A stretch of DNA of 62,174 bases, taken from the NCBI GenBank assembly GCA_022578965.1, contig MU400738.1, positions 1 through 62,174 on the forward strand, in the 5' to 3' direction. This document shows positions 1 to 12,800 of this stretch, in pieces. The notes under the pieces are model-generated. The model was given only the letters and a program-made list of their open reading frames with translations, did no database searches and had not been told where the DNA came from. Position numbers and translations under genes: made by a program. How positions within the stretch are numbered: position 1 is the first letter of the stretch; every line of letters begins with the position of its first letter. The DNA is from Xylaria sp. FL1777. Lineage: Eukaryota > Ascomycota > Sordariomycetes > Xylariales > Xylariaceae.

Positions 1-424
1 TAAAAAATTAACTTATATTATATATTTTTTTTTATTATATATATATATTTATTACTTTTTTTTTTTTTATAAACTATATTTTTTGTTTTATTTAACTTTA
101 TTTTTTTTTTTAATATATTTTTTTTTTTTTATAATATTATACTTTTTTTTCTGTAAACTTTATTGCGTATTTTTAAACTATTATTTTTTTCTTTTTAAAA
201 CATTATCTTGTTTTTTTTAAATTTTACTTTTTTTTTATAAAACTTTACTTTTTCTTTATAAAACTTTACTTTTTTTTTATAACAATACAAAAAATTGCAT
301 TTTTTTTTTTTTTTGCAATATATGTTTTTAAAACAATAACCTATTAAATAATATATAGTATAATAATAATTTTATTCTTTTTTTCTTGTGTTTTAAAAAA
401 ACATCTTTTTTTTAAACGTAACTT
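1..424. other. T-rich low-complexity DNA, no gene
   Basis: Long T runs and TA-rich sequence. A short tandem array of about 22 bp (tttact, a T run, then ataaaac) lies at roughly 218-287. I see no gene, RNA or recognisable mobile element here. Confidence 0.6.
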
Positions 425-557
425 AAAATAATAATAATAGCAGTTATTTAATAATTTAATAATTATAACAGTTAATTAATAATATAATAATAATAATAGT
501 TATTTAATAATATAATAACAATAATAATTATTTAATAATATAATAATTATAGCTATT
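425..557. repeat. AT-rich tandem array TR-A, copy 1
   Basis: About four imperfect units of roughly 35 bp built on agttaattaataatataat followed by aattatagc. The same unit family makes a second array at 2105-2280. The two arrays bracket the R3 fragment and the R1a repeat. Confidence 0.6.
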
Positions 558-574
558 ATTTATAATAAACTTAT

Positions 575-835
575 TATATATTAATATAATAGGTTTGCTT
601 TTAAAGTTTTGATTTATAAGTAATAATAAGATTTTTAGCAATAGTTTATTAAAGAAGTTTTTAAAGTACTTTTATTACTATGCATTAATAGAAGTTTTAA
701 AAAATTAAAAGTAATAAATATATTAATGCTTAGCAGTTATAAAAAAATTAATAGCTAAAAAGCTAAAACTAAATAAATAACTAGTTATAAAAAAAGTATA
801 ATTATATAAACAAAAAAAAGGTAAAAAAAGTAAAA
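575..835 (+). repeat. Fragment of inverted-repeat arm R3
   Basis: This stretch aligns with 41557-41830 on the same strand and, inverted, with about 61310-61590. All three share the near-palindromic start around ttatatattaatataata and the segment gtttttaaagtacttttatt. Differences are mostly G/A and C/T. Only the central part of the 750-bp arm is present, so this is a truncated third copy. Confidence 0.75.
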
Positions 836-847
836 ATTTCTTTTTTA

Positions 848-930
848 AATTATTGTAAGTTTAATAAGCATTAAATTACTATAAGTTTAATAAATACTAA
901 ATTATTATAAGTTTAATAAGCTAAATAAAC
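848..930. repeat. 27-bp tandem repeat, three copies
   Basis: Three units of the form ttattgtaagtttaataagc plus about seven bases follow each other, differing by transitions. No coding sense is visible. Confidence 0.55.
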
Positions 931-1112
931 TATTATATAATTTAGTTTTAGTTAGCAAAAAAAAAGTACTAAGTATATATAAAAACATTAAGCTGCTTTA
1001 AAAGCTATTTTAGTGCTAATTTTATAATATTATTTTTTTTTTTTTAAAATTGTTGTTTTAATAATTTTTCGTAAGTATTTTTTCTTTTTTTTTTTTATGC
1101 GTTAAAATATTA

Positions 1113-2107
1113 AAGCATATTAAAAAAACTAACTGTTTATTAAAAACAAAGCAAAGATTTGTTTTTGCTTTTTTTATTAATTTTACTAGTTATAAAGTTA
1201 TGCTTTATTTTTGCTGCTTTAATCGGTTATTAATATGCAAAATAACAAATAATATATTTTGTTGCTTTAAGTATATATATGCTAGCTATTTTTGCAATAA
1301 ATTGGAAGTTTTAATTAACTTAATTAATAATATAGTTTTTAAGTATTGTTGTTTTAAAAAAAAAAAAAAGCAAGCAAAACAATAGCTATTTTTAGTTTAA
1401 AAAAAACTAAAACAAGCTTAAAACAGCTTTAATTTTGTTTTAAGCAAGCTAGCTTAGCTTTATACACAAAAACGTTTTTTAAAAACAAAAAGTATTAAAA
1501 TAGTTTAGCAAAAGCTTTAGTTCTTAAATAAATTAAACAAAATAAAACGTATTAAAAAAAAACAAAAAGCGTTAATAAAAAAGCAAAAATAATAAAAAAA
1601 GTAAGTTAAAATAACATAAGCTATTTTGTTTAAGTTTAATTAAAATTTCTTAAATGTTTTTTTTAAAGCTAACTTTTTTTTTTTAGTTTTAAGCAGTTAA
1701 AATATTAGTAATAAAACTAATTTATAATTATTATAGCAGTTTTTAAGTGTTTTTTAAGTTCTTAAGTATTATTAATATATAAATATTTTTTTTATTTAAT
1801 AAAGTATTTAATATTATTATTATTTTAACAAAAATTTAGTATATTTTTTACTTTATAAACGTTTTAGTTTGTTTTTATTTTTAATTATGTTTTAATAAAT
1901 ATATTAATAAGCATTAGTTCTAGTAAAAAAATGTAAAAAACTAGGTAAATCTATATATTTTTTAGTAATAATAGTTTATAGTTAATAAATAAAATAACTT
2001 TTTTAATTTTAAAAAAACCAAGTTTTTTAAACTTTAATTTATTGTTTAGTTGTTTTGTTTTAATTTAAGAAATATTAATGTTTACATTTTGTTTTTGTTG
2101 TAATATT
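1113..2107 (+). repeat. Dispersed repeat R1, copy a
   Basis: About 990 bp that aligns end to end with 29763-30751 in the same orientation. Homology starts at taaagcatattaaaaaaac (copy b has gcgc for gcat) and ends near tttttgttgtaat. Differences are dominated by transitions of the RIP type. No terminal inverted or direct repeat is evident, so the element class is unknown. It contains the decayed gene at 1128-1690. Confidence 0.8.
1128..1690 (+). pseudogene. RIP-ruined Cys-rich plus coiled-coil protein (R1a)
   Basis: I do not recognise the family with certainty. The frame is open from 1128 through the ATG at 1200 to a stop at 1383. It reads on through TAA/TAG codons to about 1690. The N-terminal part is cysteine-rich: Cys at positions 5, 6, 13, 21, 22 and 32 counted from the ATG, and copy R1b adds Cys 27 and 30. 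This resembles a small fungal zinc-binding module. After position 50 the residues become K/Q/L-rich, suiting a coiled coil once stops are read as Gln or Trp. Copy R1b shows CAA where this copy has TAA (two sites near 1590-1605), while this copy has CGG where R1b has TAG (codon 9). Such reciprocal changes support a real ancestral gene on this strand. The true start could be upstream of 1200. No function can be assigned. Confidence 0.55.
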
Positions 2108-2280
2108 ACTTAATAATACAATAATTATAGCAATTAGTTAATAATATAATAACAATAGCAGTTAATTAATAATATAATAATTATAATAATTAGTAAATAA
2201 TATAATAATTATAGCGGTTATTTAATAATAAAATAATAATAGTAGTTATAAAATAATATAGTAATAATAGCAGTTCTTAA
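2105..2280. repeat. AT-rich tandem array TR-A, copy 2
   Basis: About five imperfect units of roughly 35 bp, of the same family as 425-557, built on ttaataatataataa followed by caatagcag or ttataataa. It abuts the end of R1a. 2281-2466 holds only A-rich unassigned sequence. Confidence 0.6.
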
Positions 2281-2466
2281 TAAAAAGAAAATACTAGAAA
2301 AAAAAAAAAAAAAGCAGTTATAAAATATAAAAAGTTATTATAATAAAAGATTTAAACAAAAACAAAAAAAAAAACGTAGCTTAAATAAAATGCAAGCATT
2401 TATAGCAAAACATTAAATGCGCTACGTTTGCTTTTTTTTTGCATTTAATACTATAAAATAAAAAGA

Positions 2467-3142
2467 ACTTGCTATATAGCTTAATAGCGCTGTTTTTTTA
2501 TTTATATACTTATAAGAAAACTTATATAAAAAGCTAAATAAAAACTTTATGCAATAATGTTTACGTTGTTATTTTAAAGCTTTATTACTTTATAAACACT
2601 AGTTTTTACTAATTAGCTTGCTAAACAAAAAGTAAGGTTAAAAAGCAAAAGAACTTTTTTTTTTAAAGCTTTTAAACTTTTTGCTTTGCTAAAAAGCGCA
2701 GAAAAGCTTTTTACTGGTTTTTTTTTTTTTATTTGCTTTTTTTTTTTTTTTTTTGTTTTTTTTTATTTTTATTGCTAGTTTTTGCTTTATGCTAGTTTTT
2801 TGCTATATTATATATTAAGCATATTAGCTACGCTTTTTTTGCGTTTCTTTAAAAAAAAAGTCCTTTTGCTTACTTTTTGTTTGTTAATAGCTATAATACT
2901 AGTTTTACAAGCTTATTTATAATCTTTTTTAAATTAGCAAGTTTATTAGTTTTGCATTTTTTATTAAAATGTTATTACGTTGCTATAGCATTGCTAGTTT
3001 TTATGTTTTTTATTATATTTGCACTTTATAAACAAAATGCTAACTATTTAGTAAATTAAAGTTATTATATTAATTTTAGCAATTTTAATTATTTAATATT
3101 AAAACATAAACTTATAAAATTATAATTAAGTATTAAAAATTT
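2467..3142 (-). mobile_element. LINE copy C, internally deleted (both ends kept)
   Basis: 2467 to about 2780 matches the 3' end of LINE copy A (34245 onward), including the segment around aactagtttttac / ctaattagcttgctaaaca. About 2790-3142 matches the 5' end of copy A (about 38985-39373), including the 5' UTR palindrome region. Roughly 4.4 kb of the body is missing. The sense strand is minus. This copy is more diverged than copies A and B, and I could not find convincing target duplications or a TAA tail. It could be a non-autonomous derivative or a deletion product. The hydrophobic frame at 2877-3059 is the antisense shadow also seen in copies A and B. Confidence 0.7.
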
Positions 3143-6100
3143 AAATATTGTTTTAAGTAAAAATAAACTTTTTATATTGCTATTTTACTATACTTTAAAT
3201 ATTTTAAGCTTAAATATTAACTTAGTAGCTAATTAATTTAATAGTTACTTTTATTAAGTTTATAAGCTTATAAAAAAAAAAATAAACAAAAAAATTTAAA
3301 ATTAAAGCTATAGTTATGCTAGTAATGTTTTATATTTTTATATAATTATAATAACTATTAACTTTTGTTTATAGCTTTAGCAATAATTACTTATTTATAG
3401 CTAGTTTTTTAAAACTTTTATTACTAAAGTTTTTTGCTTTTGCTTTTTTTAACTTGTTTAAATTAGTTATATTAAATAAAAAATTAAATTAGTTATTCTT
3501 TAAATAAATATAAATAGTTTTTAATAATATTAAACTTATTATTTTTTGTAAATAAATTAACATAGTTAAAAAACATATTAGTTATAAAAAATAAATCGCT
3601 TAAAATAAGTAGGTTAAAAATAGTTTTTAGAACTAAAAACAGTAAATAATAGCTAGCTAACAAAATACTTGCTTTAAACAGCAAAGCTAGCACAAAAAAA
3701 GTTTGTTTAAGCAACACTATTATAAATAAAACGCCTTTAATTAAACTTAGTATAAATAACTTTACTAGTAAACTTTAAAGCAGTAAATATAAAAAAAAAA
3801 AATTATAGCTATTTAAATTTAATAATAATTACTTTTGTTTATGTTTTTATTAATATATATGTTTATACAAACAAACTAAGTTTATAAAAAGCTATTAACC
3901 TTTTTTTATGATTTTATAAATTAACTTTAAAGCTAATTTAAATTTTTTTTAAGTAATAATTAGCAAGCTAGCAATATAAAACAGTTTAACAAACTAAAAT
4001 ATTAAAAAAACAAAAGTAAAACTAGTTTTTAAGCCAAGCATAAGCATTTATATATATTAAAGCTTTAGTAAATTATAAAAAGTATTGCTAAAAAAAATCT
4101 TATAATTAGTATAGTTTTTTTATGTTAGCTTATTAAGCTTTTTATAGCTACGTAGGTATAAAATAGTGCTAAAAAAGTAAAAATAAGCATTATTATTACT
4201 AAAGCTATAAAATAAAAAAATATTATTGCTACTACAACTAAATATAAAAAATCAGCAAATTAAAATAGTTATAAAAGCAGCAAATAGCTTATTACGTAGC
4301 AAAAATAAACAAAAAAAAAAATAACAAAACGTGCGTTATTTTTTTTAATAATAAAATAAATTATCTAAAGTAAAAGTGCGCTTATAAAATAACTAAAGCT
4401 TAAAAGCTTAAGAAAACATTATATAATATAAAAGTTAATTAAAATTATAAAATTAAAATATGTAATAAATATGTTTTTAGTATTAATAAAATAAAATATA
4501 TAAACAGAATTAAATTAACAGAATATATAAAAAGAAATAAAAAATAAATAACATTAGGTAAATAAAAAAATATAATATATATTACTCTTTTAAAATAAAG
4601 CTAATAAAAGCGTTATATATTTATAGCAATTTTCCTAAAAAATTAATATAAATATATAAAAAATTAATATAAACATATAAAAAATTAATATAAATATATA
4701 ACACTTATAGCTATATAATAAACAACTTTATAATTATTTATTATACTTTAATAAAAGATATATTATTTAGTTTTAAATAAAAAAAGCTATTTGAAAATAC
4801 TAATAGCTTTTCTGTAAGGCTAACAGTTATAAAAATATTTATATATATACTATTATATAAATTCTTTAAGGTATATAAACATATAGTATAAATAGCATAG
4901 CAACTATTAGTTTTATAACTAAGCTATTAATGTTTTTAAATAAAGCATTTAATTTTAATTTAAATAACTAGTTTAAAACTGTATTACAACTAGTAGTTAT
5001 AAAGTTATTTATTATATAACTATAAGCATTATATATTTTTAGCAATTTTTTATATGCTTATAGTAACTTTTAATATTTAACGTAGTTTATAAGCAAACAA
5101 TGCACTTTTTATTATTTTATTAGGTTTAATTATTAATAACTTTATAACTAAGGCATTTATTATTAAAAATTAATTAAATTTTAATTTATTATTTGTTTTT
5201 ATATCTTTATTACAAGTTTTTATATTATAGCTAGTTTTACTGCACTATTTATATTATTGCTAGCGTAGCAAACTTAACTTATTATTACTATGTTTTTTTA
5301 ACGTTTATAATTATATTAGCTTTTTTATATTTTTTTAAGCTATTAAATTTATTGCATTTTTTATAATAAAACTTTCTTTATTTTATAAGCGCTTTTTTTT
5401 ACTTTTTTAGCGCTTGCTAAGTGCTTTATTTGCTTTGCAAAGCTTTCGGTTTTATATGTATATATGTAGTTTTTTTTTTTTTGTTTTTTATTCAAATTAT
5501 ATTTTTTTTCTAAAAACAATAAAAAAGTAGCTAAAAAACGTTTTAGATTTTAAATAGCATTGCTTAAGTACTTAGATTTTAGTTTTAAGAATTTTTATTT
5601 TTTTTTTTTACGTTTTTTTTCCTTAGTATTGTTTTTTACTACAAAAACACAAGCAAATCGCAAATTAGCTCCTTAAGCAAAAAAACAAATCTTTATATGT
5701 TTTTTGCGCTAATAAGTATTTTTATATAATGTTTTAATAAAGAACTTAAAGCTAAAAAGCTAATAGTTATGCTAAATTAAAACAATAGCTAAAAATAAAA
5801 CAATAATATAATGTAGTATTAATTAATTTATATAAGCGTTTTTTTTTTAGCTTGCTTATAAAAAATATATTGCTAATTTTTTTTTATGTAATTATAACGT
5901 ATTTTTAGCTAGCAATAATGCAGCTTTAAACCTTAAAACTTAATTATTAGCTTTTTAAACATATAAGCATTAATATTAATATAAATAGCTAGCTTACAAC
6001 AAAAATTTTAAAACTTATTAAAAATAGTTTATATAAGTTAGCTAAACTATTATAAAACATAGCATATAAGCAAAAAATATTTATAACTTTAGCAAAATAA

Positions 6101-9100
6101 AGTTTTAAATGTGCAAAAATATTAGCTTAATAGTAATAACTAGCGCTAAAAAATATAAACGTTTTAAGCAAGCAAAACTAAAAAGCAAAATATAAATAAC
6201 AATAAATTAAGCTATTAATTTTTAAAGTTAAGCAGTGCTACTATACTTTATTTTTTTAAGCAAAGTATACTTAGCATTATAGTATTACAATAAAAAACTA
6301 CTAGTTAATTAAGTTATTGCTTTATTTAAAAATAGCTGTAATATACTTAAAATAGCTAAAAGCTAGATTTAATACTTTAATGCTTATATAAAAAGCTGTA
6401 CTAAAAAAGCTAAACGCTTTTTAATTTTAAATATTTAAAAAAGCTACTATATAATAAAATTTAAGAAATATTACTATGCTAATAATATATTTTTTTTTTA
6501 AATGCTAGCTTATTTGTTTTATAAGCTTTAGCTTTTTAATTTAGTTTTTTTTTGTGTTTTTTAATAGCATTACAAGCAATATACAAAATAGTTTATATAA
6601 TAGCATTTAATTTACATAAACAAAGCAGATTTTTTAGCTGCATTTTTAAACGCGTTTTAATAAGCTTTTATAAAAAATAATATTTAATTTAGCTTTAAAG
6701 TAGCTAAGCTTATGCTTTTTTATATAAAAAAGATTTTATTTGCTAAAAAAGTTTAAAAAATAGCAAAAATACTATCGGTTAATTTTAAAAAGCTACTTTT
6801 AGTTTTAATAGCAAAAATACAGATTACTTTATTTAAAGCAAAAAAACAATTAAGTCTAAAAAAAAGTAAAATATATACGCATTTTAAAAGCTTAAAAATA
6901 GTTATGTTAAACTTAATAAACTTTATAATAAAAAAAGCATAAAAAGTTATGCATTAGTTAGCTATTTTATGTTAATACGTAAAAACGCTTTAAAAAAACA
7001 ACTATAAAAGTAGCAAGCGTAGCAAAATAAAACAAAAGTAACTACTGCATAAAAAACTGCATATAGTACTAAGTAATTAAAAAATACTAAAAACAAAAAA
7101 AAAAAAAGTAATAAAATATAAAAAAAAAGAAAAAAAAAATAATCTAACAAAGAAAACATAAATAGGTTAAAAATAGTATAATATTTATAAAAGCACTAAA
7201 TATAATATATAAACTTATTAAGCAAATAAAAATACTTTAAAAAAAAAAAATTCTAATAAATAAAAATATAGTTAATATGTTATGCTTAATGCACTTATAT
7301 TAATATATTAAATATGCAAAAAAATAATGCATATACTTTAGTATTACAACTATTTATATAATATAAGTATTTATAAATTATAATATGTTAAAAATAATAG
7401 TTATCTTTTTTTTTTTTTTATAAAAGAGGTTTTATAGCTAGCTTTATATAAAAAGGTCTTTATAGCTAAGCGTATATATATATAAAGGTTTACATAAAAA
7501 AGTTTAAGTATAAATTATAGCATATGCTTAAGTTTATATATAACTAATTAAGTTTTACTTAGTAATAAAACTATAGCGTTTTTATATTACGTAGCAATAA
7601 AAATAAAAAACAAAGCAATATAGTTAGCATAATAACATAAATTAATTTTTTTATACTTAATTTATAAAAAGTTTTAGCATATGTTTATGCTTTATATAAT
7701 ATATAGCTAAAAATAACTTAGTTTTTGCTTTAGTAGCAAGCTAGTTTTTTATTAATAAAGTTGTTATTTTACGTGTAAATACTAGTAGGTTTTTTATTTT
7801 AACATTGCTTTTTTTTGTAGCATTTTTATTTTTAGTATATTATTTTATTTTAAGTTTTTAAAGCTTGCTATAGCTTTTTTATAGCTTTTAATTACTAAAA
7901 AGAACTACTTTTTTAGCAGCAGTAATAAATAAGCCTATAAAATAGTAAAACAAAAATAGTGCTTTTTTTAAAACAATAAACATTAAGCTAAAGTAAATGC
8001 TTAACTTTTTTGCAAATTGCGCAAATATTTCGTTTTTGTGCTATTTTAGGATTTTTATGCAAGCTTAATACTTTTTGCAGCTTTATAACACTATATAAAA
8101 GTTATACTTATTTTTAATGCTTTTATTGCTAATTATTAGCTGCTAAACCTTTATGCTTTAAAAAAAGTTAGTATATAAATTATAATTATTATTATTATAT
8201 AAGCATATGTTTTTTTATTTTAAATATTTTATAAACTTGTTATAGTAGTTTTATTTTTTTAGATTATAAAATAAATAGCAAGCTATATTTTTTAATAAAG
8301 CTATAAATAATTTAGCATAAAAAAAAAAAAGGCAAGAAGTTTTTACGGAATTTTTTGTTTAAAGGCTAAAAGCTATACATAAAGCTGCAAAATTATCATT
8401 TTTATTGCTTAAAACTAAAAGCGCTATATAACTACTGTTAGATTGCCGTATTAAGCTAGTTTTTTATACTATACGCTTGTAGTACTTATAATAAACAGTT
8501 ACTTTTTATAAAACTAAACTTATAAAAAACAAATATATTATTTAATAATACTACGTTATTAAAGCATAAAAAAACTATAGCTTTTATATGTTTTGTACTT
8601 TTTTTATAAGCAATAAGCTTAGTATACGTATTATAACGCATAAAAAAAGCAAAAAAATAAAAATTTATAAAGCTACTTAAAACTTCGCTTAAAAAAGCTG
8701 CAGTAAAAAAAAAAAGCATAATAAGCTAGTTAAGTTTTATAAGCAGAACTTGCTTTAAAAAAACAATAAGAAAAGCTAAAAGAATTACAAGCAAAAAGAA
8801 AAAACATATATAAATAGTATAAAATCTTGGCTTTAGCAAGCATGCTTTTTAAAAAGCAAGAAAAATTAAAAAAAAGAAAAAAAAAAAGCAAGTTGTTTAT
8901 AAAGCAGCTTAGTAGCATTTTTACGCAAAAAAACCTAAGTTAAAGTAAGCAAATATACAAATATAAACAATAGCTACAATAAATACGTAAAAAAGTAGCG
9001 CTTGCTTAAAATAAAAGTTTTTTAAAAACTAATTTATGTTTAAAACAAATAAAAAGCAAAAAGTATATAGCAAAAACGCTTTATACGTTTTATATATTTA

Positions 9101-9690
9101 ATGCTTTTTTAAAAAAAATGCTTCTTAATAAAACGTTAGCAAGAAAAAAAATATAAAAAGGTAATATTAATAGCACTATATATTATATAAAAAAAGACAA
9201 CATGTAATGTTGCTTTAAAAAAAAAAAAAAATCAAGTAAGTATATGCTTATTAATATAAATATATTGCTTATACTATGCTTTAGCTAAAACTTAAACCTG
9301 GATTTTTTTATAAGTAATAGTACATATTGCTATTATATTACTAAAGCAAAAAAAAAAGCAAAGTAGTTAAAAAAAACATTGTTTTTATTTTTTAGCTTAA
9401 TTGCTTATATAATGTTTTAAAGCATATTAATAAATATATATTTTAGCTTAGCAACAATTTTTTTATATTTTGCTATTAGTTCTAGGCATATTTATTAGTT
9501 TGCAATAATAAATGTTACTTTTAGTATAGCAAAGCATACAAGTTTTTATTGCAATACAAAGTATAAAATATATGCGTGCTTTTTGCGTAATAAGCGCTAT
9601 TTTGCTTTATAACTAGTTTAAAAAAACCTTTTTAAGTTTTATTTTAATACTTATGTATATACTTAATATATAATATAGTTAAGCTTAGTA
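3143..9690. other. Unassigned AT-rich DNA
   Basis: About 6.5 kb rich in TAGC, AGCT and TTTT/AAAA words, with surviving C mostly in GCT or ACG contexts, as expected of old RIP-mutated sequence. I found no second copy in the window and no readable gene. The few open frames (for example 3493-3717, 6962-7159, 8486-8918 on the minus strand) are hydrophobic or K/N-biased and have no features of a real protein. Confidence 0.5.
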
Positions 9691-9712
9691 CGTTTATTTT
9701 ACTACTTTTATA

Positions 9713-9830
9713 TTTTTATAAGCTATGGTTTATTAGTAATATTATTAATATGCTTGTTTTATTACTTTTATGTTTTAGTAAGCTATAGTTTATTAATAAT
9801 AATACTAGTATATTTGTTTTATTATGCGTT
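9713..9830. repeat. 60-bp tandem duplication
   Basis: Two units beginning acttttatatttttataagc (9713) and acttttatgttttagtaagc (9773), sixty bases apart, differing by transitions. Confidence 0.6.
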
Positions 9831-9840
9831 ATAATAATAG

Positions 9841-12800
9841 CAAGCATTTATTTTTTTTATGTTATAAATGCTATTTAGCTAAAAAACAACGTTTGTAGTA
9901 GTTTTGTTAAGCAATAATATATTAAATAATTTAGCCGGGCATTAAGCGTAAAAAAACTTTCTAAAGCTACGTTTTTTTTTAAAGCTACGCTTTTTTTTAG
10001 TATAAACTTTTTTTTCTTTTTTTTTTTAGCCTTGTTTTTTTTCTTTTTTTCTTCTTTTATTTTTTTTTAGCTTTTTTTTTTCTATTTTTTTTCTTTCTTT
10101 TCTTTTTTTTCCCTTTTTTTTTTTGCTTTACATTTTGCTGCTATAGATTTCTTTTTTTTTACTAGCGTTTTATTTCTTTTTTTAGTTGCTTTTTTTACTA
10201 TATACCGACCTTTTTTAAAACAAAAACCTATTTAATTTACACTTTATAGCTACTTTTATAGCTTGCTAATTTATTAACTGCGTTAAGGTTTTAATTAATA
10301 CTTATTACTTTTATTAGCGCTTTAAACACTTTAATAATGCTAAAAAGCTGCTATATTATAGCATATAAATTTATGTAGCGTACTAAATTTACGTTTTATA
10401 AAAATAAGCTATTATAAACTTTATAAAAGAACTTTTTACAACTAATATTTATAAACTTGCTTTTTGCTTGCAAAATAGTAGCTATACATTTAATATAAAG
10501 TGCTTTTAAAAAGTATATAGTTATTTTTTTTTTGTATGTTTTTAATTAATAAAAATATTTAAAAGTTTAGCTTTTGTTAAAACATAGCAAAAAAAGCAGT
10601 TTACTTTGTAAGCTATGCATTAGCTACTTATGCTAAAGGTTTAAAAGATTACGTAGTACTAAGTTTGTTACTAATATAGTTAGAACTTTTGCTAAAAAAG
10701 TTTAACTAAAAATAAAATATATTAACTTTTTGTTTTTTATAGCAAGCTTAACTATATAATATAATATAAAAAGCGCTATGTTTTTATTGCTGTTTTAAGA
10801 ACTATAATGCTACTTATATTATATAATTTTATGTTATATAGAATTAAATTAAATAAATAGTTACAAAAACACTAAGCTTGCATTGCAAAATATATAAAAG
10901 GCATAATAAAACAAAAAAAAAAAACTTTGTAAGTTTTTAGGCGTATAATAAGCTTTTTGCGTAAATAAAAACAAACATAGAAATAATAATAGAAAAAGGG
11001 AATTTTATAAGTTCTTAAGTGTGCAGTAAGCTTTTAAAGCTATAAAATTATATTGTTTTCTTAAAAAAAAAGAGCTAAAGCTGCTTTTTTTTTAATTTGT
11101 TATATTTGCAAAAACTTTCTTGCTTTATTATAACGTAATATAAATATGTTTTATTATTTTTTTGCATATATTATAATAGCGTAGCTAATTTATTATAGCT
11201 TTATACATTTTTTTTTATAGTACTGCTTAAAAAAAAAAGAACAAAACAAAACATGCTAAAAACTTGCGACGCATTATAACGCTATAATAAAAAAATCAGG
11301 ATTTAAAGCTATAAAATAACAAAAAAACAGAAAAAACCGATTTATAGCAAAAATGTTTCGTTTTTTATGCGTGTTTTTTTTTTTTTTACATATAAATAAA
11401 AAAAAAGAAAAGTTAGGTTTTCTAAGTTATATAAATTTTGCATTTTTTTTACTTTTACTTTTATTACTACTTCTTTTTTTATTTACTAAATTATACTACT
11501 AAACTATATATATAGTTTTAAGTGCTATAAAAGCTTTTAAGCTAAAACAATTAGCAGCTTTTTTTTGTTTTAAATATAAATATAAATAAAATATTGCTTA
11601 ATAAAATACTGCTATAAAGCAAGCAAACATAAATTTGCTATTTGCACAAAATGCTGCTAAAAAGAAAAAATAACATGCATGCTTTAAACACTATACCTAA
11701 GAAAAACAGTAGCTTTAAGCATTAAATAACTTTAAGCGTAATAAATATACAAATAAAAAAACTTATGCTTTAATGCTAAACAAATAATGCTATACGCTAT
11801 AGTTTTAAAATACTTTATAAAAAACTACTGTTTTGTTTTAAATATAAAAATAATAGTTGCTTTTAAATAATAATAAACAGCTGTTTTTTAAATAGTAATA
11901 AACTATTTTATTTAATTAAGCTTAATTATTATTAAAATAAGTAAATATAATACACTTTATACTTTTTAGGCTATATATATTATTTATTTTTTTTAATCTT
12001 TAAGTTATTTTTTTTACTTTTAGTTATTTTAAATATACTTTTTTATTTGCTATATTGTATACTTTTTTATACTTTTAACAATTGTTTTGTTTTTTTTTTT
12101 TTTGCTTTCTTTTTTTTTTTTTCTTTTGTTTTTTTTGGTTATTTTTTTTTTTTTCTTTATAATTTTTTCTTTTTTAGGCATACGTAATAAAACAGCTATA
12201 CTAACTAATTTGTTTTTTTTTTTGCTTATTTAACTTTTTTTTTTAGTTTTGTTAGCAATAGATCTATTGCTTTAAAATTTATAAACTTTAGAACATTATG
12301 CATTAAAACGCTTAACGTTTTTTTAAAAGCTTGCTAAAACTAAAAACTATTTAGTTTTATAGCTAACCTAGCAATTTTATGAATTAATATGCTTTTATAA
12401 TTATAGTTCTTTAATATATGCTTTTTTTAAAATTGCTGCTGTTATATATGCTATTTTTACTAGTTGCAAAAGTTTTAAAGCATTTTATAATTAAAACAAC
12501 TTAAGTAAAACTGCAGCTTTTGCTTAAAAAATATAGCGCTAGCTAATTAGCGCTACTACTTTATTTTTTTAGTTTTAGTATGCTTTTTTTTATAAATAAT
12601 AGTTATTGCTGTGTTTTTATTAAGAAAAATAAGCCTAAATGCTATTAAAGCATAAAAAGCAAGCCTTAAAAAGCTTTAGTAACTAATAAAAGAATTAGTA
12701 CTACTTTTTATACTTTTGTATTATGCTTTTTTGCTTTACTACAACTACTTAATAGCTTTGCGTTTTTTACTGCTAAATAAAAGCACAAATTATAGCTTTA

